Part shown: in pieces, positions 26,090 to 35,248 of the stretch
Position numbering within the stretch: position 1 is the first letter of the stretch
Layout of the letters: each line of letters opens with the position of its first letter
DNA from: Desulfosporosinus sp.
GTDB lineage: Bacteria > Bacillota > Desulfitobacteriia > Desulfitobacteriales > Desulfitobacteriaceae
Assembly: GCA_031292055.1 (NCBI GenBank)
Contig: JARLHV010000156.1
Span: 1-53,645 of the forward strand
Direction of reading: 5' to 3'
Length of the DNA: 53,645 nt
Made by a program: the position numbers and the translations under genes
The notes under the pieces: generated by a model
Database searches by the model: none
Told to the model about the DNA's origin: nothing
Seen by the model: only the letters and a program-made list of their open reading frames with translations

Positions 26090-26845
26090 TTATGTCCTCT
26101 TGGTTGCAAACGGCGTCGCTCCGTAAACCTTTGAATTTGCTTCATTGCGTAAAAGATGCGCATCCAAATCGTGGATTTCTTCGTGGAACTGTTCGATCCG
26201 GGTTTTATCCTTTGAATCAAAGGCGTCGATGCCTCTATTGAGAAGCACGTCCAGGTAACTGGTAAATACTACTGCTTTGGAAGCATTCGCTTCATTTTTA
26301 AACTGCTTGTCCATGAGTGCTTTATGAAACACGATATACTTCTTAATGTCTTGTTCGTTCAACTGTGGTCCCGCCGCCGGCCCATAAAGATAACCGTCTG
26401 TGTATTCGTGGATATTCCACGCGGCACCAAAAACTAATGTTTTCGCATCATTGCTTAAGGCATTTTCACCGAAAAACATCGCGATTGATGGTGCCAGGTC
26501 TATGAGTTGGGTGTCCGGTTCCCGATATTTATTTTTGGAACTGGACTCAACTTGCGGAGGTGGGTTAATCGTACTAGGGGTGGGGGCTGTCGTCACGGTT
26601 GGCGTGGCTTTTCCGGGTGGAGCGGTACCGTCTGGCAATACCGTGTCTTGGGATCCATCGCTTGCCTTCGTACCATCAACGGCCGGAGATTGAATGACTA
26701 CCTGGTCGGCGATGGAGCTTTGTTGCCTGAAAACTTTCCAGACACTGGGGCCATAAACCCCTGCGGCAACAACAGCACCGGCTAGAACTAACGTTCCGGC
26801 TAAGGTTACTATCCTCTTTTTGTCCATTGGTATCAGTGGTCTCAT
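26090..26845 (-). CDS. Single-pass membrane protein of unknown function
   Basis: The 251-aa protein has an N-terminal anchor (about 13-31, VTLAGTLVLAGAVVAAGVYG), a Thr/Pro-rich linker (about 55-100) and a mostly helical C-terminal domain from about 105 (APSIAMFFGENALSND...; KALMDKQFKNEANASKAVVFTSYLDVLLNRG; RIEQFHEEIHDLDAHLL). No family is recognised. AGGAGG lies ten bases before the ATG. It shares with 24900-25577 the anchor-linker-domain plan and orientation. Confidence 0.7.
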   Translation of the reverse strand: MRPLIPMDKKRIVTLAGTLVLAGAVVAAGVYGPSVWKVFRQQSSIADQVVIQSPAVDGTKASDGSQDTVLPDGTAPPGKATPTVTTAPTPSTINPPPQVESSSKNKYREPDTQLIDLAPSIAMFFGENALSNDAKTLVFGAAWNIHEYTDGYLYGPAAGPQLNEQDIKKYIVFHKALMDKQFKNEANASKAVVFTSYLDVLLNRGIDAFDSKDKTRIEQFHEEIHDLDAHLLRNEANSKVYGATPFATKRT

Positions 26846-27044
26846 CGGTCTCTTCCCTCCTAAAACTTTTTTATTATGGTACGTTAGTATTTTACCAATT
26901 TTTAGGAGAGAAGTGTGTCACTTTTGCTGTGAAACTCGGTCCATTTTCCTTCCTCAGTTTTTGAGAAATGCCAAGAGATTGCTTACGGTACCTAAATTTC
27001 GCGGAAATTAAGCAGCATTTTCTAATTAATTTTCAGTCTCTCTA

Positions 27045-27929
27045 TTAATCAATTTCCGATTTTAGAACCAATTCTTTTAAATATTTCATAAGATTCTCTG
27101 CAAGCCCTTCTCTACGCAAGGCATATTCGATGGTCGCTTCCACAAAACCCAACTTATCTCCGACGTCATAGCGTCGACCTTCAAATTCATAAGCCAGGAT
27201 CTCCTGAAATAAACCCAGTTCTTTGATCCCATCCGTGAGCTGAATCTCCCCGCCCTTGCCTGGCTGAAGGACACCCAAAATGTCAAAAATCTCCGGATTT
27301 AAGATGTAGCGCCCCATGATGGCTAAGTGAGTTTCTGGGGCATCCTCCGGACGGGGTTTCTCCACCATATTTTTCGCTCGATAAAGTCGATCGGCAAACT
27401 TTTCGCCATCCACAATCCCGTATTTGGACGTATCTGCGAGCGGGACTTCTTGAACTCCGACCATACTTGCCCCATAACGTTCATAATGGTTCATCATTTG
27501 GCGCAAAGCAGGCACTTCGGAATAGATGACATCATCCCCTAAAAGGACCGCAAACGGTTCATTGCCGATAAATTTTCGGGCGCTATAGATCGCATGTCCC
27601 AAGCCTAAGGCTTCTTTTTGCCGAACGTAATATATATCCGCCATCCGAGCGACATCCTGCACCAAATCCAAGAGTTCATCTTTGGCGTTTTTCTCTAAAA
27701 ACGCCTCTAATTCCATCGAGCGGTCAAAGTGATCTTCGATGGCCCGTTTATTACGTCCTGTCACAATAATAATGTCTTCGATTCCGGATTGAATGGCCTC
27801 TTCCACGATGTATTGAATCGTTGGTTTATCCACAATCGGCAACATCTCTTTCGGTTGAGCCTTTGTTGCTGGTAAAAAACGGGTTCCTAGTCCGGCAGCC
27901 GGTATGATTGCTTTACGAATTCTACGCAT
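27045..27929 (-). CDS. galU: UTP-glucose-1-phosphate uridylyltransferase
   Basis: This 294-aa cytosolic enzyme makes UDP-glucose from UTP and glucose-1-phosphate. It shows the nucleotidyltransferase signature [28 protein letters not shown] at the N-terminus, [31 protein letters not shown] and GEIQLTDGI, all standard for GalU/GtaB. Usual length. AAAAGGAGAG lies seven bases before the ATG. Its place beside the polysaccharide locus fits supply of UDP-sugars; it may also serve teichoic acid or glycolipid synthesis. Confidence 0.95.
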   Translation of the reverse strand: MRRIRKAIIPAAGLGTRFLPATKAQPKEMLPIVDKPTIQYIVEEAIQSGIEDIIIVTGRNKRAIEDHFDRSMELEAFLEKNAKDELLDLVQDVARMADIYYVRQKEALGLGHAIYSARKFIGNEPFAVLLGDDVIYSEVPALRQMMNHYERYGASMVGVQEVPLADTSKYGIVDGEKFADRLYRAKNMVEKPRPEDAPETHLAIMGRYILNPEIFDILGVLQPGKGGEIQLTDGIKELGLFQEILAYEFEGRRYDVGDKLGFVEATIEYALRREGLAENLMKYLKELVLKSEID

Positions 27930-28098
27930 TATATTACTCTCCTTTTAATACAACAAGCTAGCTTGTCTTTTATGTGTACACAAAAGCAATCCCAACGAAT
28001 TCAGCGTATATAACCTGGCCGAATCATTTCGACACACGAATAGGATTACCTTCCGTTCTTAAAATATAACTTTATAACTAAAAAAAGGCAAGGAAATA

Positions 28099-28152
28099 AT
28101 GTCCTCAGTTCCTAAAAAGTTCCTACCCAATCAATACATGCCTTTAGCTTAG
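28099..28152 (+). CDS. Possible 17-aa leader peptide upstream of the small membrane protein
   Basis: ATG 28099 is preceded by GGCAAGG about five bases upstream and reads 17 codons (MSSVPKKFLPNQYMPLA) to TAG. It ends 18 bases before the next ATG. The ribosome site here is better than that of the 28171 gene, which has none visible. That makes coupling plausible but unproven. Confidence 0.25.
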   Translation: MSSVPKKFLPNQYMPLA

Positions 28153-28170
28153 TCTAACCATACTAAAGCC

Positions 28171-28581
28171 ATGAAAACACTTAAACGTTTCTTTATTTAC
28201 GGTATCATTGGTCTTGTCCTCGAGGTCATCTATACAGGTTTGGCTTCTCTCCTCAAAGGGGATTTAAGCATGCCAGGGTTTACCTTCTTGGTGATGCTGC
28301 CTATTTACGGTCTGGCGGTGTTTCTCGAACCCTTACACACTCGCTTACAGCCTCAACCTTGGTGGATCCGCGGACTGATCTATTTAGTCACGATCTGGGG
28401 AATTGAATACTCCAGTGGCCTTATTTTGACAGGCTGCTTAGGTCATTGTCCCTGGCACTACAGCGACCCTTTAAATGTTAATGGGTATATTACTCTGCGC
28501 ATGGCCCCTGAATGGTTTCTGGCTGGTTTAGGTTTTGAAGCCCTCCATGGTTTCTTGGATAGCTTGCCGCTTGTCATCTGA
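28171..28581 (+). CDS. Small multi-pass membrane protein (putative ABC-transporter type IV / CmpB-like family)
   Basis: The 136-aa protein has four hydrophobic segments. The opening FFIYGIIGLVLEVIYTGL and the final helix with EWFLAGLGFEALHGF match the small integral membrane family often named putative ABC transporter permease (CmpB-like). Biochemical function is not established. It is the only rightward gene between galU and the chemoreceptor, and its stop is 10 bases from the convergent chemoreceptor stop. No clear ribosome site precedes the ATG. Confidence 0.7.
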   Translation: MKTLKRFFIYGIIGLVLEVIYTGLASLLKGDLSMPGFTFLVMLPIYGLAVFLEPLHTRLQPQPWWIRGLIYLVTIWGIEYSSGLILTGCLGHCPWHYSDPLNVNGYITLRMAPEWFLAGLGFEALHGFLDSLPLVI

Positions 28582-28591
28582 TCAATCTGTC

Positions 28592-30313
28592 CTAAATTTT
28601 AAAGTGGGCGATTAACTGCTTTAAATCCTTAGCTAAAATGTCTAAGCTTTCTGCGGAGGCAAATAATTCTTCGACAGAGGCGTTTTGTTCCTCTGCAGCG
28701 GCAGCTGTGGTTTGAGTGCCAACGGAGGTGGCTTCGGCCTGAGTGACGACATTTTGCATGCCGATTTTTATTTGTTCCCCATCTTGTTGAACCCTCTGTA
28801 CAGTGACTTCAATATCCTGAGCCAGTCCCGCACTTTCTTCCACCGAACCAAGAATCACGGTAAATTGAGCGGAGATCTCTTTTAAGTAAACACTGCCTTG
28901 ATTGACACTAGCTACGCTAGTATTCATCTCTTGATAGGCACTCCTGGAAGCCTGCTGCATTTCCCGAACGCGCTGAGAAATATCTACCAAGCTGCTTTGA
29001 ACTTGCTCGGCAAGTTTGCGGACCTCTTCTGCCACAACCGCAAACCCACGGCCGTTTTCTCCGGCACGTGCTGCTTCAATGGCCGCATTTAACGCTAAGA
29101 GGTTTGTTTGTTGCGCAATACTGTCAATAATTTGCACTGTCGTGGCAATCTCCTGTGATTTTCCATCGACGTCTCCAATTACTTGGCTCAGATTGTGGAC
29201 CTGGCTCTCTATTTCACCCATTTGCTTGACCACTTGTCCAAGCGCGAGATTTCCGGCGCGGGAAAGTTCAGCGGAACGCCTCGAGGCACTGCTTACTTTT
29301 CCGGCATGTTGTTCTGTTTGCTTGAGCTCATCAATCACCTGACTCATCCGTTCTTGGTTTTCCGTCATTTCCTTAACTTGCATTTCAGCTTCAGTCGCCA
29401 TTTCAGTCGCTGATGTAGCAACTTGTTCTGCAGCCTGAGACGATTGTTCAGCACCCTGATGCATTTCTTGAGCGGTCTGGGCTAATTGACTGGCCATCTC
29501 AACCACTTTAGTCATCGTGCCTCTTAAGGAGACGACCATATCGCCAAAGGCCTTGTGCAATTCTACTCCTTCACGATTCCAGGCTTTCCAAGGAGCTTTC
29601 TTCTTGCGGGCAATATCCCCCGCAGCGATTTCATGGGCATTGAGCACCAAATGCTGCATCATATTGCTAAGGGCTCGACTCAAGATAAAACCAATGATGA
29701 TGCTTACCAGGACATCAGCGCCGATAAAAATGACCGAAACAAGTGTGGCCTTCTTGAAAATCACATTTATAGTTTCCGTATTATCCTGCGTTACTTTATC
29801 CATTCTCGAGTCAAGCATCTTTTGGAGGATAGTCCCTGCTAACTGATTTTTCGTTCCGGCTACCTCGTACATATTGAGCAAGGATTCGTCCATTCGTCCA
29901 ACTTCTGCGTCTTGAATTGTGACTTGAGCTGACACGACATAATCATCCCAGGCGGTTTTAAATTGCCTCCACGCAGCTTCTTCTTCCGGCAATTTTGAAG
30001 TGGCTTCGAACTTGCCCATCAGAGCTATCATGGCATCCTTTTGCTGATCAACTTGATCCAGATAGGTCTGTCGCTCTTGAGGATTGCGTGCGCTCACGGC
30101 CAAGACGACATTTGACCTATAGGCCTGAGTATCAAAATGCATCTGCGCGAGTATGTTCATGGGCACCACATCCTGTTGGTAAACCTGATTTGAGGCAGCG
30201 TGCATTTGAGACATCCCATGGATCCCGATTGCTCCGACGACGCCCGAAGCCAAGGCAATAAACAGCATCAGCGCTGTGACTTGAAATCCTAGCGTACGAT
30301 TTCTTAAACCCAT
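28592..30313 (-). CDS. Methyl-accepting chemotaxis protein
   Basis: The 573-aa receptor has an N-terminal membrane helix (about 10-30), an extracytoplasmic four-helix-bundle ligand domain (about 31-185), a second membrane helix (about 188-212), HAMP (about 212-265) and a long coiled signalling domain. The hairpin tip has the conserved [16 protein letters not shown] and [16 protein letters not shown]. Gln/Glu-rich helices flanking it carry likely methylation sites. It would relay an unknown external signal to CheA-CheW, which are not in the window. GGAGGAAGG precedes the ATG. Confidence 0.95.
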   Translation of the reverse strand: MGLRNRTLGFQVTALMLFIALASGVVGAIGIHGMSQMHAASNQVYQQDVVPMNILAQMHFDTQAYRSNVVLAVSARNPQERQTYLDQVDQQKDAMIALMGKFEATSKLPEEEAAWRQFKTAWDDYVVSAQVTIQDAEVGRMDESLLNMYEVAGTKNQLAGTILQKMLDSRMDKVTQDNTETINVIFKKATLVSVIFIGADVLVSIIIGFILSRALSNMMQHLVLNAHEIAAGDIARKKKAPWKAWNREGVELHKAFGDMVVSLRGTMTKVVEMASQLAQTAQEMHQGAEQSSQAAEQVATSATEMATEAEMQVKEMTENQERMSQVIDELKQTEQHAGKVSSASRRSAELSRAGNLALGQVVKQMGEIESQVHNLSQVIGDVDGKSQEIATTVQIIDSIAQQTNLLALNAAIEAARAGENGRGFAVVAEEVRKLAEQVQSSLVDISQRVREMQQASRSAYQEMNTSVASVNQGSVYLKEISAQFTVILGSVEESAGLAQDIEVTVQRVQQDGEQIKIGMQNVVTQAEATSVGTQTTAAAAEEQNASVEELFASAESLDILAKDLKQLIAHFKI

Positions 30314-30454
30314 CTCTTTCCTTCCTCCCTCGTGGAATATCCTTCCATCTTCAGCCTTGGTGATAAAAATTTTTTACACTAAACTGTAAACTAAACTATA
30401 TATTTCGACAAAGAAAATGAATAATCCTGTCAGAACTATCTAGCGAATAAAAAA

Positions 30455-30491
30455 GCAAAACGCAGGAGCTTAAAATTGCCCTTGCGTTTTG
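30455..30491 (-). terminator. Terminator after clpP
   Basis: CAAAACGCA pairs with TGCGTTTTG (30456-30464 with 30483-30491), followed by CTTTTTT on the minus strand. It lies about 45 bases past the clpP stop. Confidence 0.8.
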
Positions 30492-30534
30492 TTATTTACT
30501 TATTAGTCTTAACCACGTCTTTACCACGTGTTGC

Positions 30535-31152
30535 CTATTTCTTGGTTTCGTTAGGAAGTTCCTGCTTCTCTAAGATCTGATCGACCAAACCGTATTCTTT
30601 GGCTTCTTCGGCTGTCATATAGTAATCGCGCTCTGTGTCTTTTTCAATCTTCTCTAATGGCTGCCCGGTTCTTTCGGAAAGGATTTTATTCATCTTTGCC
30701 TTGGTGCGGAGCAACTGTTTGGCTTGGATTTCAATCTCAGTCGCTTGTCCAGAGAGTCCGTGACCCCCAATTAAAGGCTGATGAATTAGGACTTCCGAAT
30801 TAGGAAGCGCAACCCGCTTCCCTTTCGCACCAGCGGTAAGGAGGAAGGCCCCCATACTAGCTGCCATCCCGATACAAATCGTGCGGACATCTGAGCGAAT
30901 GTACTGCATAGTATCATAGATAGCCATTCCGGCCGTAATCGAACCACCCGGACTATTAATATACAGATTAATATCCTTTTCAGGATCTTCTGCTTCAAGG
31001 AAGAGCATTTGGGCTACGATAAGATTGGACACATCATCGTCAATTGCACCCCCGAGAAAAATAATACGGTCTTTTAAAAGACGAGAATAAATATCGTAGG
31101 AGCGTTCCCCACGATTCGTTTGTTCCACAACCATTGGGACGAGATAACCCAT
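30535..31152 (-). CDS. clpP: ATP-dependent Clp protease proteolytic subunit
   Basis: The 205-aa serine protease subunit would form the two-ring, 14-subunit chamber that works with ClpX or ClpC. The catalytic triad is visible as Ser99 (GMAASMGAF), His124 (LIHQP) and Asp172 (EKDTERD). The N-terminal [29 protein letters not shown] is the canonical axial-loop region; the C-terminal tail is short and charged. Usual length. AGGGGG lies nine bases before the ATG. No clpX or tig neighbour is present, unlike many genomes, so this may be a stand-alone stress-controlled copy. The upstream CtsR-like site supports stress regulation. Confidence 0.97.
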   Translation of the reverse strand: MGYLVPMVVEQTNRGERSYDIYSRLLKDRIIFLGGAIDDDVSNLIVAQMLFLEAEDPEKDINLYINSPGGSITAGMAIYDTMQYIRSDVRTICIGMAASMGAFLLTAGAKGKRVALPNSEVLIHQPLIGGHGLSGQATEIEIQAKQLLRTKAKMNKILSERTGQPLEKIEKDTERDYYMTAEEAKEYGLVDQILEKQELPNETKK

Positions 31153-31223
31153 TTATAATTCCCCCTATTCGTTTTATTATTTGTTTCTGCATTCAACCTA
31201 GTATATTCTCACCGATTGACTTT

Positions 31224-31252
31224 ATTTTAGTACAATGGTCAGTGAAGGTCAA
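31224..31252 (-). promoter_or_regulatory. Sigma-A promoter of clpP
   Basis: On the minus strand, TTGACC (31252-31247) and TAAAAT (31229-31224) are separated by exactly 17 bases. The start point would lie near 31217, giving a leader of about 65 bases. Confidence 0.75.
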
Positions 31253-31253
31253 A
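31237..31253 (+). promoter_or_regulatory. Probable CtsR operator
   Basis: The sequence GGTCAGTGAAGGTCAAA fits the known CtsR consensus (heptad GGTCAAA, spacer NAN, heptad GGTCAAA) with two mismatches, both in the first heptad. It overlaps the -35 box of clpP, so a bound repressor would block the promoter. CtsR control of clpP is established in low-GC Gram-positives; the site here is inferred from sequence. Confidence 0.75.
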
Positions 31254-31455
31254 TTTTTTCTTGATCGCAAAAATCTTACCCACTTTACATACTCTAAAAA
31301 TATATCAGACAATCCTCAGTAATAAGGGCTATGCAATATATGGTAATATTGTACTCTCCCTGAGCTCCCATTGCAAATGGGTTCCTTAACCCTATTTATC
31401 GTCTTGAATATACTGGTATTAAACATCCGGCACCTGGAAGGTGGGTGATACAGAC

Positions 31456-32112
31456 GTGGATCAAAACGGGGGGCCGACCCCTTATCAACCCTATATCGGA
31501 ACTTATCCCTTAAACCCGAGCATTATTCGAGGGTATAAGCCCTCCTTTCCGAACGCCCAGAATTGTGCCCCTCCCCGTGCTCAGAGCTTACTCTTAAACC
31601 CAACGCTTGATCTAAACTATTGGAGATCGTTATCTCCCGCGCTCTTTGGAGCAGCCGGTGCTCTTTTCTTGAGCTTTTTCTCGGGCAACAATCATTTAAT
31701 CCAGCGCTTTGAGGGGACCCTATTTAAACTCGCTCTTGTAGGATATACTATTGGTGCTACAATCTCAGTTGCCTTTTGCATTACTAATATCATCTCGGAC
31801 TCCAAAGCCCATCACGATCACCTGATCGCTCCTATCGGGGGAGCTTTTGCCTCGATCATCTTACTTTTTGCCGCAGATTACTTCCTTCTTTACAGATTTT
31901 TCCCTTCCAGTTTCAAGGGGAGTGTGGGGGATGACGCTTGGACCCAATTCTTCTCGTTTTTATATTTAAGCATTACAAGTATTTCTACTGCAGACCTAGG
32001 TGACATCCTACCGATAAATATTACTGCACGTGCTTTAATCTCCACAGAAATAGCGTTTAACCTATTTATCGTAACTACAGGAATCCAGCTCCTCCTTGCT
32101 CAACGGCATTAG
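31456..32112 (+). CDS. Membrane protein with ion-channel-like pore segment
   Basis: The roughly 218-aa protein has a Pro-rich cytoplasmic N-terminus (about 50 residues), then about five hydrophobic segments. The last part, FFSFLYLSITSISTADLGDILP followed by ARALISTEIAFNLFIVTTGIQLLL, has the pore-helix, filter and outer-helix pattern of two-transmembrane K+ channels (ion_trans_2). The usual TVGYGD is replaced by STADLGD, so potassium selectivity is doubtful. The GTG at 31456 is preferred because GGAAGGTGG lies ten bases upstream; the GTG at 31441 has no room for a ribosome site. Function is unknown beyond this. Confidence 0.65.
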   Translation: MDQNGGPTPYQPYIGTYPLNPSIIRGYKPSFPNAQNCAPPRAQSLLLNPTLDLNYWRSLSPALFGAAGALFLSFFSGNNHLIQRFEGTLFKLALVGYTIGATISVAFCITNIISDSKAHHDHLIAPIGGAFASIILLFAADYFLLYRFFPSSFKGSVGDDAWTQFFSFLYLSITSISTADLGDILPINITARALISTEIAFNLFIVTTGIQLLLAQRH

Positions 32113-32253
32113 CAATAAAGGGACAGTTCGCTAAAACTGTTCCTCTACATAAAACCAGTTTTTTCCCAAACCGAACAGGCTTAGGCGCTAACTCCAAACA
32201 TCTAGCTACAAGCCATCCTGTAAAGGTTTCTAAAGCAAAGAGCATTAGGAAAC

Positions 32254-32373
32254 CTTCAGTGGGGGTAGAATCCGCCTTTGCCGCTAAGTGTTCCTTTTGG
32301 GATGTGCGGCTTCGGCGAAACCCTCCACTGGAGGATTTCGACACTGAAGTCCCGATGTTCAGTTTAACTGAAC
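32254..32373. repeat. Altered copy of the hairpin repeat near 20.7 kb
   Basis: CTTCAGTG (32254-32261) pairs with CACTGAAG (32342-32349), enclosing GGGGTAGAATCC and a longer insert than the 20.7 kb copy. GTTCAG/CTGAAC (32357-32373) follows, as there. The upper stem has acquired about 60 extra bases. It lies just beyond the stop of the leftward UbiA gene and could also end transcription. Confidence 0.6.
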
Positions 32374-32377
32374 AAGT

Positions 32378-33274
32378 TCACTCAAATATTGCCAGAATTA
32401 AGACAACACTAATAACAAACAACACGACAGTGATCAAAATATGCTTATCCTTAAATAATAGTTTATCGGGCTCTCCACCTTTTCCTTCAACATGAATCAG
32501 GTAAAGATAACGAAAAATGCCATAGAATACAAACGGAATCGTCCACATTAAGTAAACTGTTCTACCCGAAGTAAACGTAAATAAAGCGTAACTAATTAGA
32601 GTAGCAGTCGTCACGATGCTGTTCATTTGATCCAGTAATTCCAAATTATAAAACTGCAATACTTTTCGGGGCCTGACGTCGCTGTCTTGAGAAAGAATAA
32701 ATTCGTGCCTACGCTTACTAATTGCTAAAAACATTGATAAAAACATGATACAAATCAAAAACCAAGGGGTTAACTTAACACTAATCAGGACTGCCCCCCC
32801 AATAGCACGCAACACAAATCCTGAGGCCACAATCATAACATCTAATATGACAACATGCTTTAGAGCAATGCTGTATAAAACATTGATGATAAAGTAGAGG
32901 ATTAATAACCAACTAAATGGTTTACTGATAAGTGCAGCAAGCACTAAACAGGCAATAAGTAGTCCCCCTCCGAAAACCATGGTTAACTGAGGATTCAATG
33001 CTCCCGAAGCCAACGGCCGAAATTTTTTGGTAGGGTGTTGCCGATCAAGTTCTCGATCCATAAAGTCATTGAGGATATAAACACAAGATGATACTAACGA
33101 AAATAAGATGAACCCATAAATAGAATTAATAGCTACCTCGATAGTGACCCTTTTCAGAGAGAAAACCAAAGCCGCGAAAACCAGCAGATTCTTGGACCAC
33201 TGAAAAGGTCGCATCTGAATAACTATTAGATATAAGAGATTTGGTGTTGATTCTTTTTTCAAACTTGTTTGCAT
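32378..33274 (-). CDS. UbiA-family prenyltransferase, polyprenyl-phosphate phosphoribosyltransferase-like
   Basis: The 298-aa protein has about eight to nine membrane helices. Its main motif is NDFMDRELDRQHPTKKFRPLASG (about 68-90), matching the NDxxD and HPTKxxRP pattern of decaprenyl-phosphate 5-phosphoribosyltransferases (mycobacterial Rv3806c group). IRPFQWSKN-like text at the N-terminus (MRPFQWSKNLLVF) is also typical. It would transfer phosphoribose from PRPP to a polyprenyl phosphate. AGGGAG precedes the ATG. It lies 18 bases after the EamA-like gene, in one operon. Mycobacterial arabinan genes such as dprE are not in the window. Confidence 0.85.
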   Translation of the reverse strand: MQTSLKKESTPNLLYLIVIQMRPFQWSKNLLVFAALVFSLKRVTIEVAINSIYGFILFSLVSSCVYILNDFMDRELDRQHPTKKFRPLASGALNPQLTMVFGGGLLIACLVLAALISKPFSWLLILYFIINVLYSIALKHVVILDVMIVASGFVLRAIGGAVLISVKLTPWFLICIMFLSMFLAISKRRHEFILSQDSDVRPRKVLQFYNLELLDQMNSIVTTATLISYALFTFTSGRTVYLMWTIPFVFYGIFRYLYLIHVEGKGGEPDKLLFKDKHILITVVLFVISVVLILAIFE

Positions 33275-33292
33275 AATTCTCCCTGTCTCTTC

Positions 33293-33625
33293 TTAGGATT
33301 TTGCTACGATAATCACTCCGGCGATGATTGTAAATAAGCCGAACAATCTTAGCAAACTGATCGATTCGCCCAAAATAAAATATGATAAAATGAAAACAAT
33401 TATATATCCTAAGGAAACCATCGGATAAGCCAGAGAAAGCTGAACCTTAGAAATTGCGAAAATCCAAAAAACGGCTGAAAAAGCATAGAGAGAGAGTCCC
33501 GACATAATGTACCAGCTCGTAATTATCGATATAACGTTTAGCTGGATCTTCGAGGTACCAATTTTCATAAGCACTTGAGCAAAAGCCCCTAAAAAGATTG
33601 AACTTAGGATTAAGATATAAGACAT
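33293..33625 (-). CDS. Small EamA/SMR-type transporter (ArnE/F-like)
   Basis: The roughly 110-aa protein has four membrane helices covering a single EamA unit (YILILSSIFLGAFAQVLMKIG; AFSAVFWIFAISKVQLSLAYPMVSLGYIIVF; ESISLLRLFGLFTIIAGVIIV). The A-Q/LMK-G and SLAYP motifs match the small multidrug-resistance/ArnE-ArnF group, some of which flip undecaprenyl-phosphate sugars. ATG 33625 is preferred, with AAAGGTG nine bases upstream, over GTG 33637, which overlaps that site. Directly upstream of the UbiA gene, it is a candidate flippase for its product (inference). Confidence 0.75.
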   Translation of the reverse strand: MSYILILSSIFLGAFAQVLMKIGTSKIQLNVISIITSWYIMSGLSLYAFSAVFWIFAISKVQLSLAYPMVSLGYIIVFILSYFILGESISLLRLFGLFTIIAGVIIVAKS

Positions 33626-33795
33626 TGTTGTTTTCACCTTTGCCTTTGATATAATAACTTAGAAATTGAATTCTCCCTTGTGACTGAAAATCCCTTCTAG
33701 GAAATCCAAAAATAATGTGATAAATTAGAAATTGTATTCGTGAACGTCGGTAATGAGTAAATTATAAGGATTGACAGTTAAAAGGAGGTCATGAT

Positions 33796-35079
33796 CTGGA
33801 TAACAAAACAAGTTTGCCGGACAAATATGACGTATCTATCTTAGTACTTGGTTTCATAGTAAATTTAGTTTGGATACTCTTGGTGAAAACGCAACCGTTT
33901 TCAGATTTCCTCTATTATCATGAACTTGCTCGCCAAATAGCCAATGGTGGTCAATGGGGGGATACTTATACGACTGTCGGCTATTCTGTCGTTCTGGGTT
34001 TCTTTTACAAGCTATTTGGAGCTAAAATAGCCATTGCCAAAGGTCTTAATTTAACTTTAAGCGTTATGAGTAGTTTGTTAGTCCTTGGAATTCTAATAAG
34101 GATGAATTTATCACAAAGGATTCGAAGAACTATCTTACTATGCTTCATCTTATTTCCTATGAACATTTATTACAATAGCATCTTAGCTACTGAAATGCTA
34201 TTTACCTCCTTATTACTTCTAATTATTTATATTTATTTGTCAGATACTGTTCATAAATACTGGATTATTGGACTCTTGACCGGAATAGATACAATGATAA
34301 AACCTTTCTTCCTTGTTTTTTTCTTAGTTATTTTATTAACTGAACTGATAATCTCTAAAAAACTTCTGCCCAGTTTAAGGAAAGGCCTAATTGTTTTAAG
34401 CGTCTCAATTCTCATTATTTCGCCCTGGTTATATCGAAATTATAAGCTTATGGGTGAATTTACATATGTATCGAACAATGGTGGTATTGTACTATATATC
34501 AATAATAATTCTCAGAACAAATATGGTGGCTGGATGCCCGCCGGAGACGTTAAAAATTCTTTGATAAACCTACCTGAATATAAGCTTGCTAACTCTACCC
34601 AAAAAAACAGAATGCTTACCCTTGCTGCCAAGCAGTGGATAAAATCCCACCCCCTGGAGTTTCTGGTTTTAGGAATGAAACGGCTTAGCCTAACTTATTT
34701 TTCGATGAAAGATATAAACTATGCTTTTTATGGCACAACGATACCACAAAACATTCGCTTGGGGTTCGCTTCGGCTTCTAAGTTTACCATCAGACCTATC
34801 TTTATACTTGGCATAGTCTCGATCTTTACTACTACATATTTAATAATTAGGAGAAAAATAGCTCCTTCAGCAAGAACCTTAGAGTTAGAGACTTATAAAA
34901 ATGATATCTTTTTATTACTAATATTCTACATGTTCACCGGAGTATATTTTTTAACTGAAGGGCAAAGTCGTTATTCCTTTCCATTAATTTTTATAATCAT
35001 CTATTATTTCGTTATGGGTTTAAGGTATCTCAAAAATGCCCTGGACAAGCCTGCCTTCACCAAGCCACCGGCGCGCTAA
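33796..35079 (+). CDS. GT-C glycosyltransferase (GT39/ArnT-like, polyprenyl-phosphate sugar dependent)
   Basis: The roughly 427-aa protein has about 11-12 membrane helices. An early extracytoplasmic loop carries QPFSDFLYYHELARQIANGG with the acidic residue of GT-C enzymes. A C-terminal loop domain has YVSNNGGIVLYINNNSQNKYGGWMP. It would move a sugar from a lipid carrier to an acceptor outside the membrane. AAAGGAGGT lies seven bases before CTG 33796, giving a rare CTG start; the first standard in-frame start, TTG 33814, is too far from that site. It is transcribed divergently from the EamA-UbiA pair. Confidence 0.82.
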   Translation: MDNKTSLPDKYDVSILVLGFIVNLVWILLVKTQPFSDFLYYHELARQIANGGQWGDTYTTVGYSVVLGFFYKLFGAKIAIAKGLNLTLSVMSSLLVLGILIRMNLSQRIRRTILLCFILFPMNIYYNSILATEMLFTSLLLLIIYIYLSDTVHKYWIIGLLTGIDTMIKPFFLVFFLVILLTELIISKKLLPSLRKGLIVLSVSILIISPWLYRNYKLMGEFTYVSNNGGIVLYINNNSQNKYGGWMPAGDVKNSLINLPEYKLANSTQKNRMLTLAAKQWIKSHPLEFLVLGMKRLSLTYFSMKDINYAFYGTTIPQNIRLGFASASKFTIRPIFILGIVSIFTTTYLIIRRKIAPSARTLELETYKNDIFLLLIFYMFTGVYFLTEGQSRYSFPLIFIIIYYFVMGLRYLKNALDKPAFTKPPAR

Positions 35080-35092
35080 GCGCTGGTAAAGT

Positions 35093-35107
35093 GGTGCCGC
35101 CAAGCGG
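35093..35107. repeat. Small GC-rich hairpin at the end of the GT-C gene
   Basis: TGCCGC-CAA-GCGGCA is a perfect stem just past the stop, next to another GC-rich inverted repeat overlapping the last codons (about 35068-35083). The local base composition is far more GC-rich than the gene, so the C-terminal codons may come from an inserted palindrome. Confidence 0.5.
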
Positions 35108-35127
35108 CATGGGGGGCTGATAAGTAT

Positions 35128-35169
35128 AAAAAATCCGTTATCCCAGCAAGTAGGGATAACGGATTTTTT
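35128..35169. terminator. Terminator after the GT-C gene, usable in both directions
   Basis: A 17-bp perfect stem (35128-35144 with 35153-35169) has a run of six T at the end on the plus strand and runs of A at the start. Confidence 0.88.
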
Positions 35170-35248
35170 GCTTCAAATGTCAGTATACGAATCTACGCTA
35201 CGACAATTCTCAACTATTTTTGCCTGGCCCAAACTGTAGGACTCTCTA

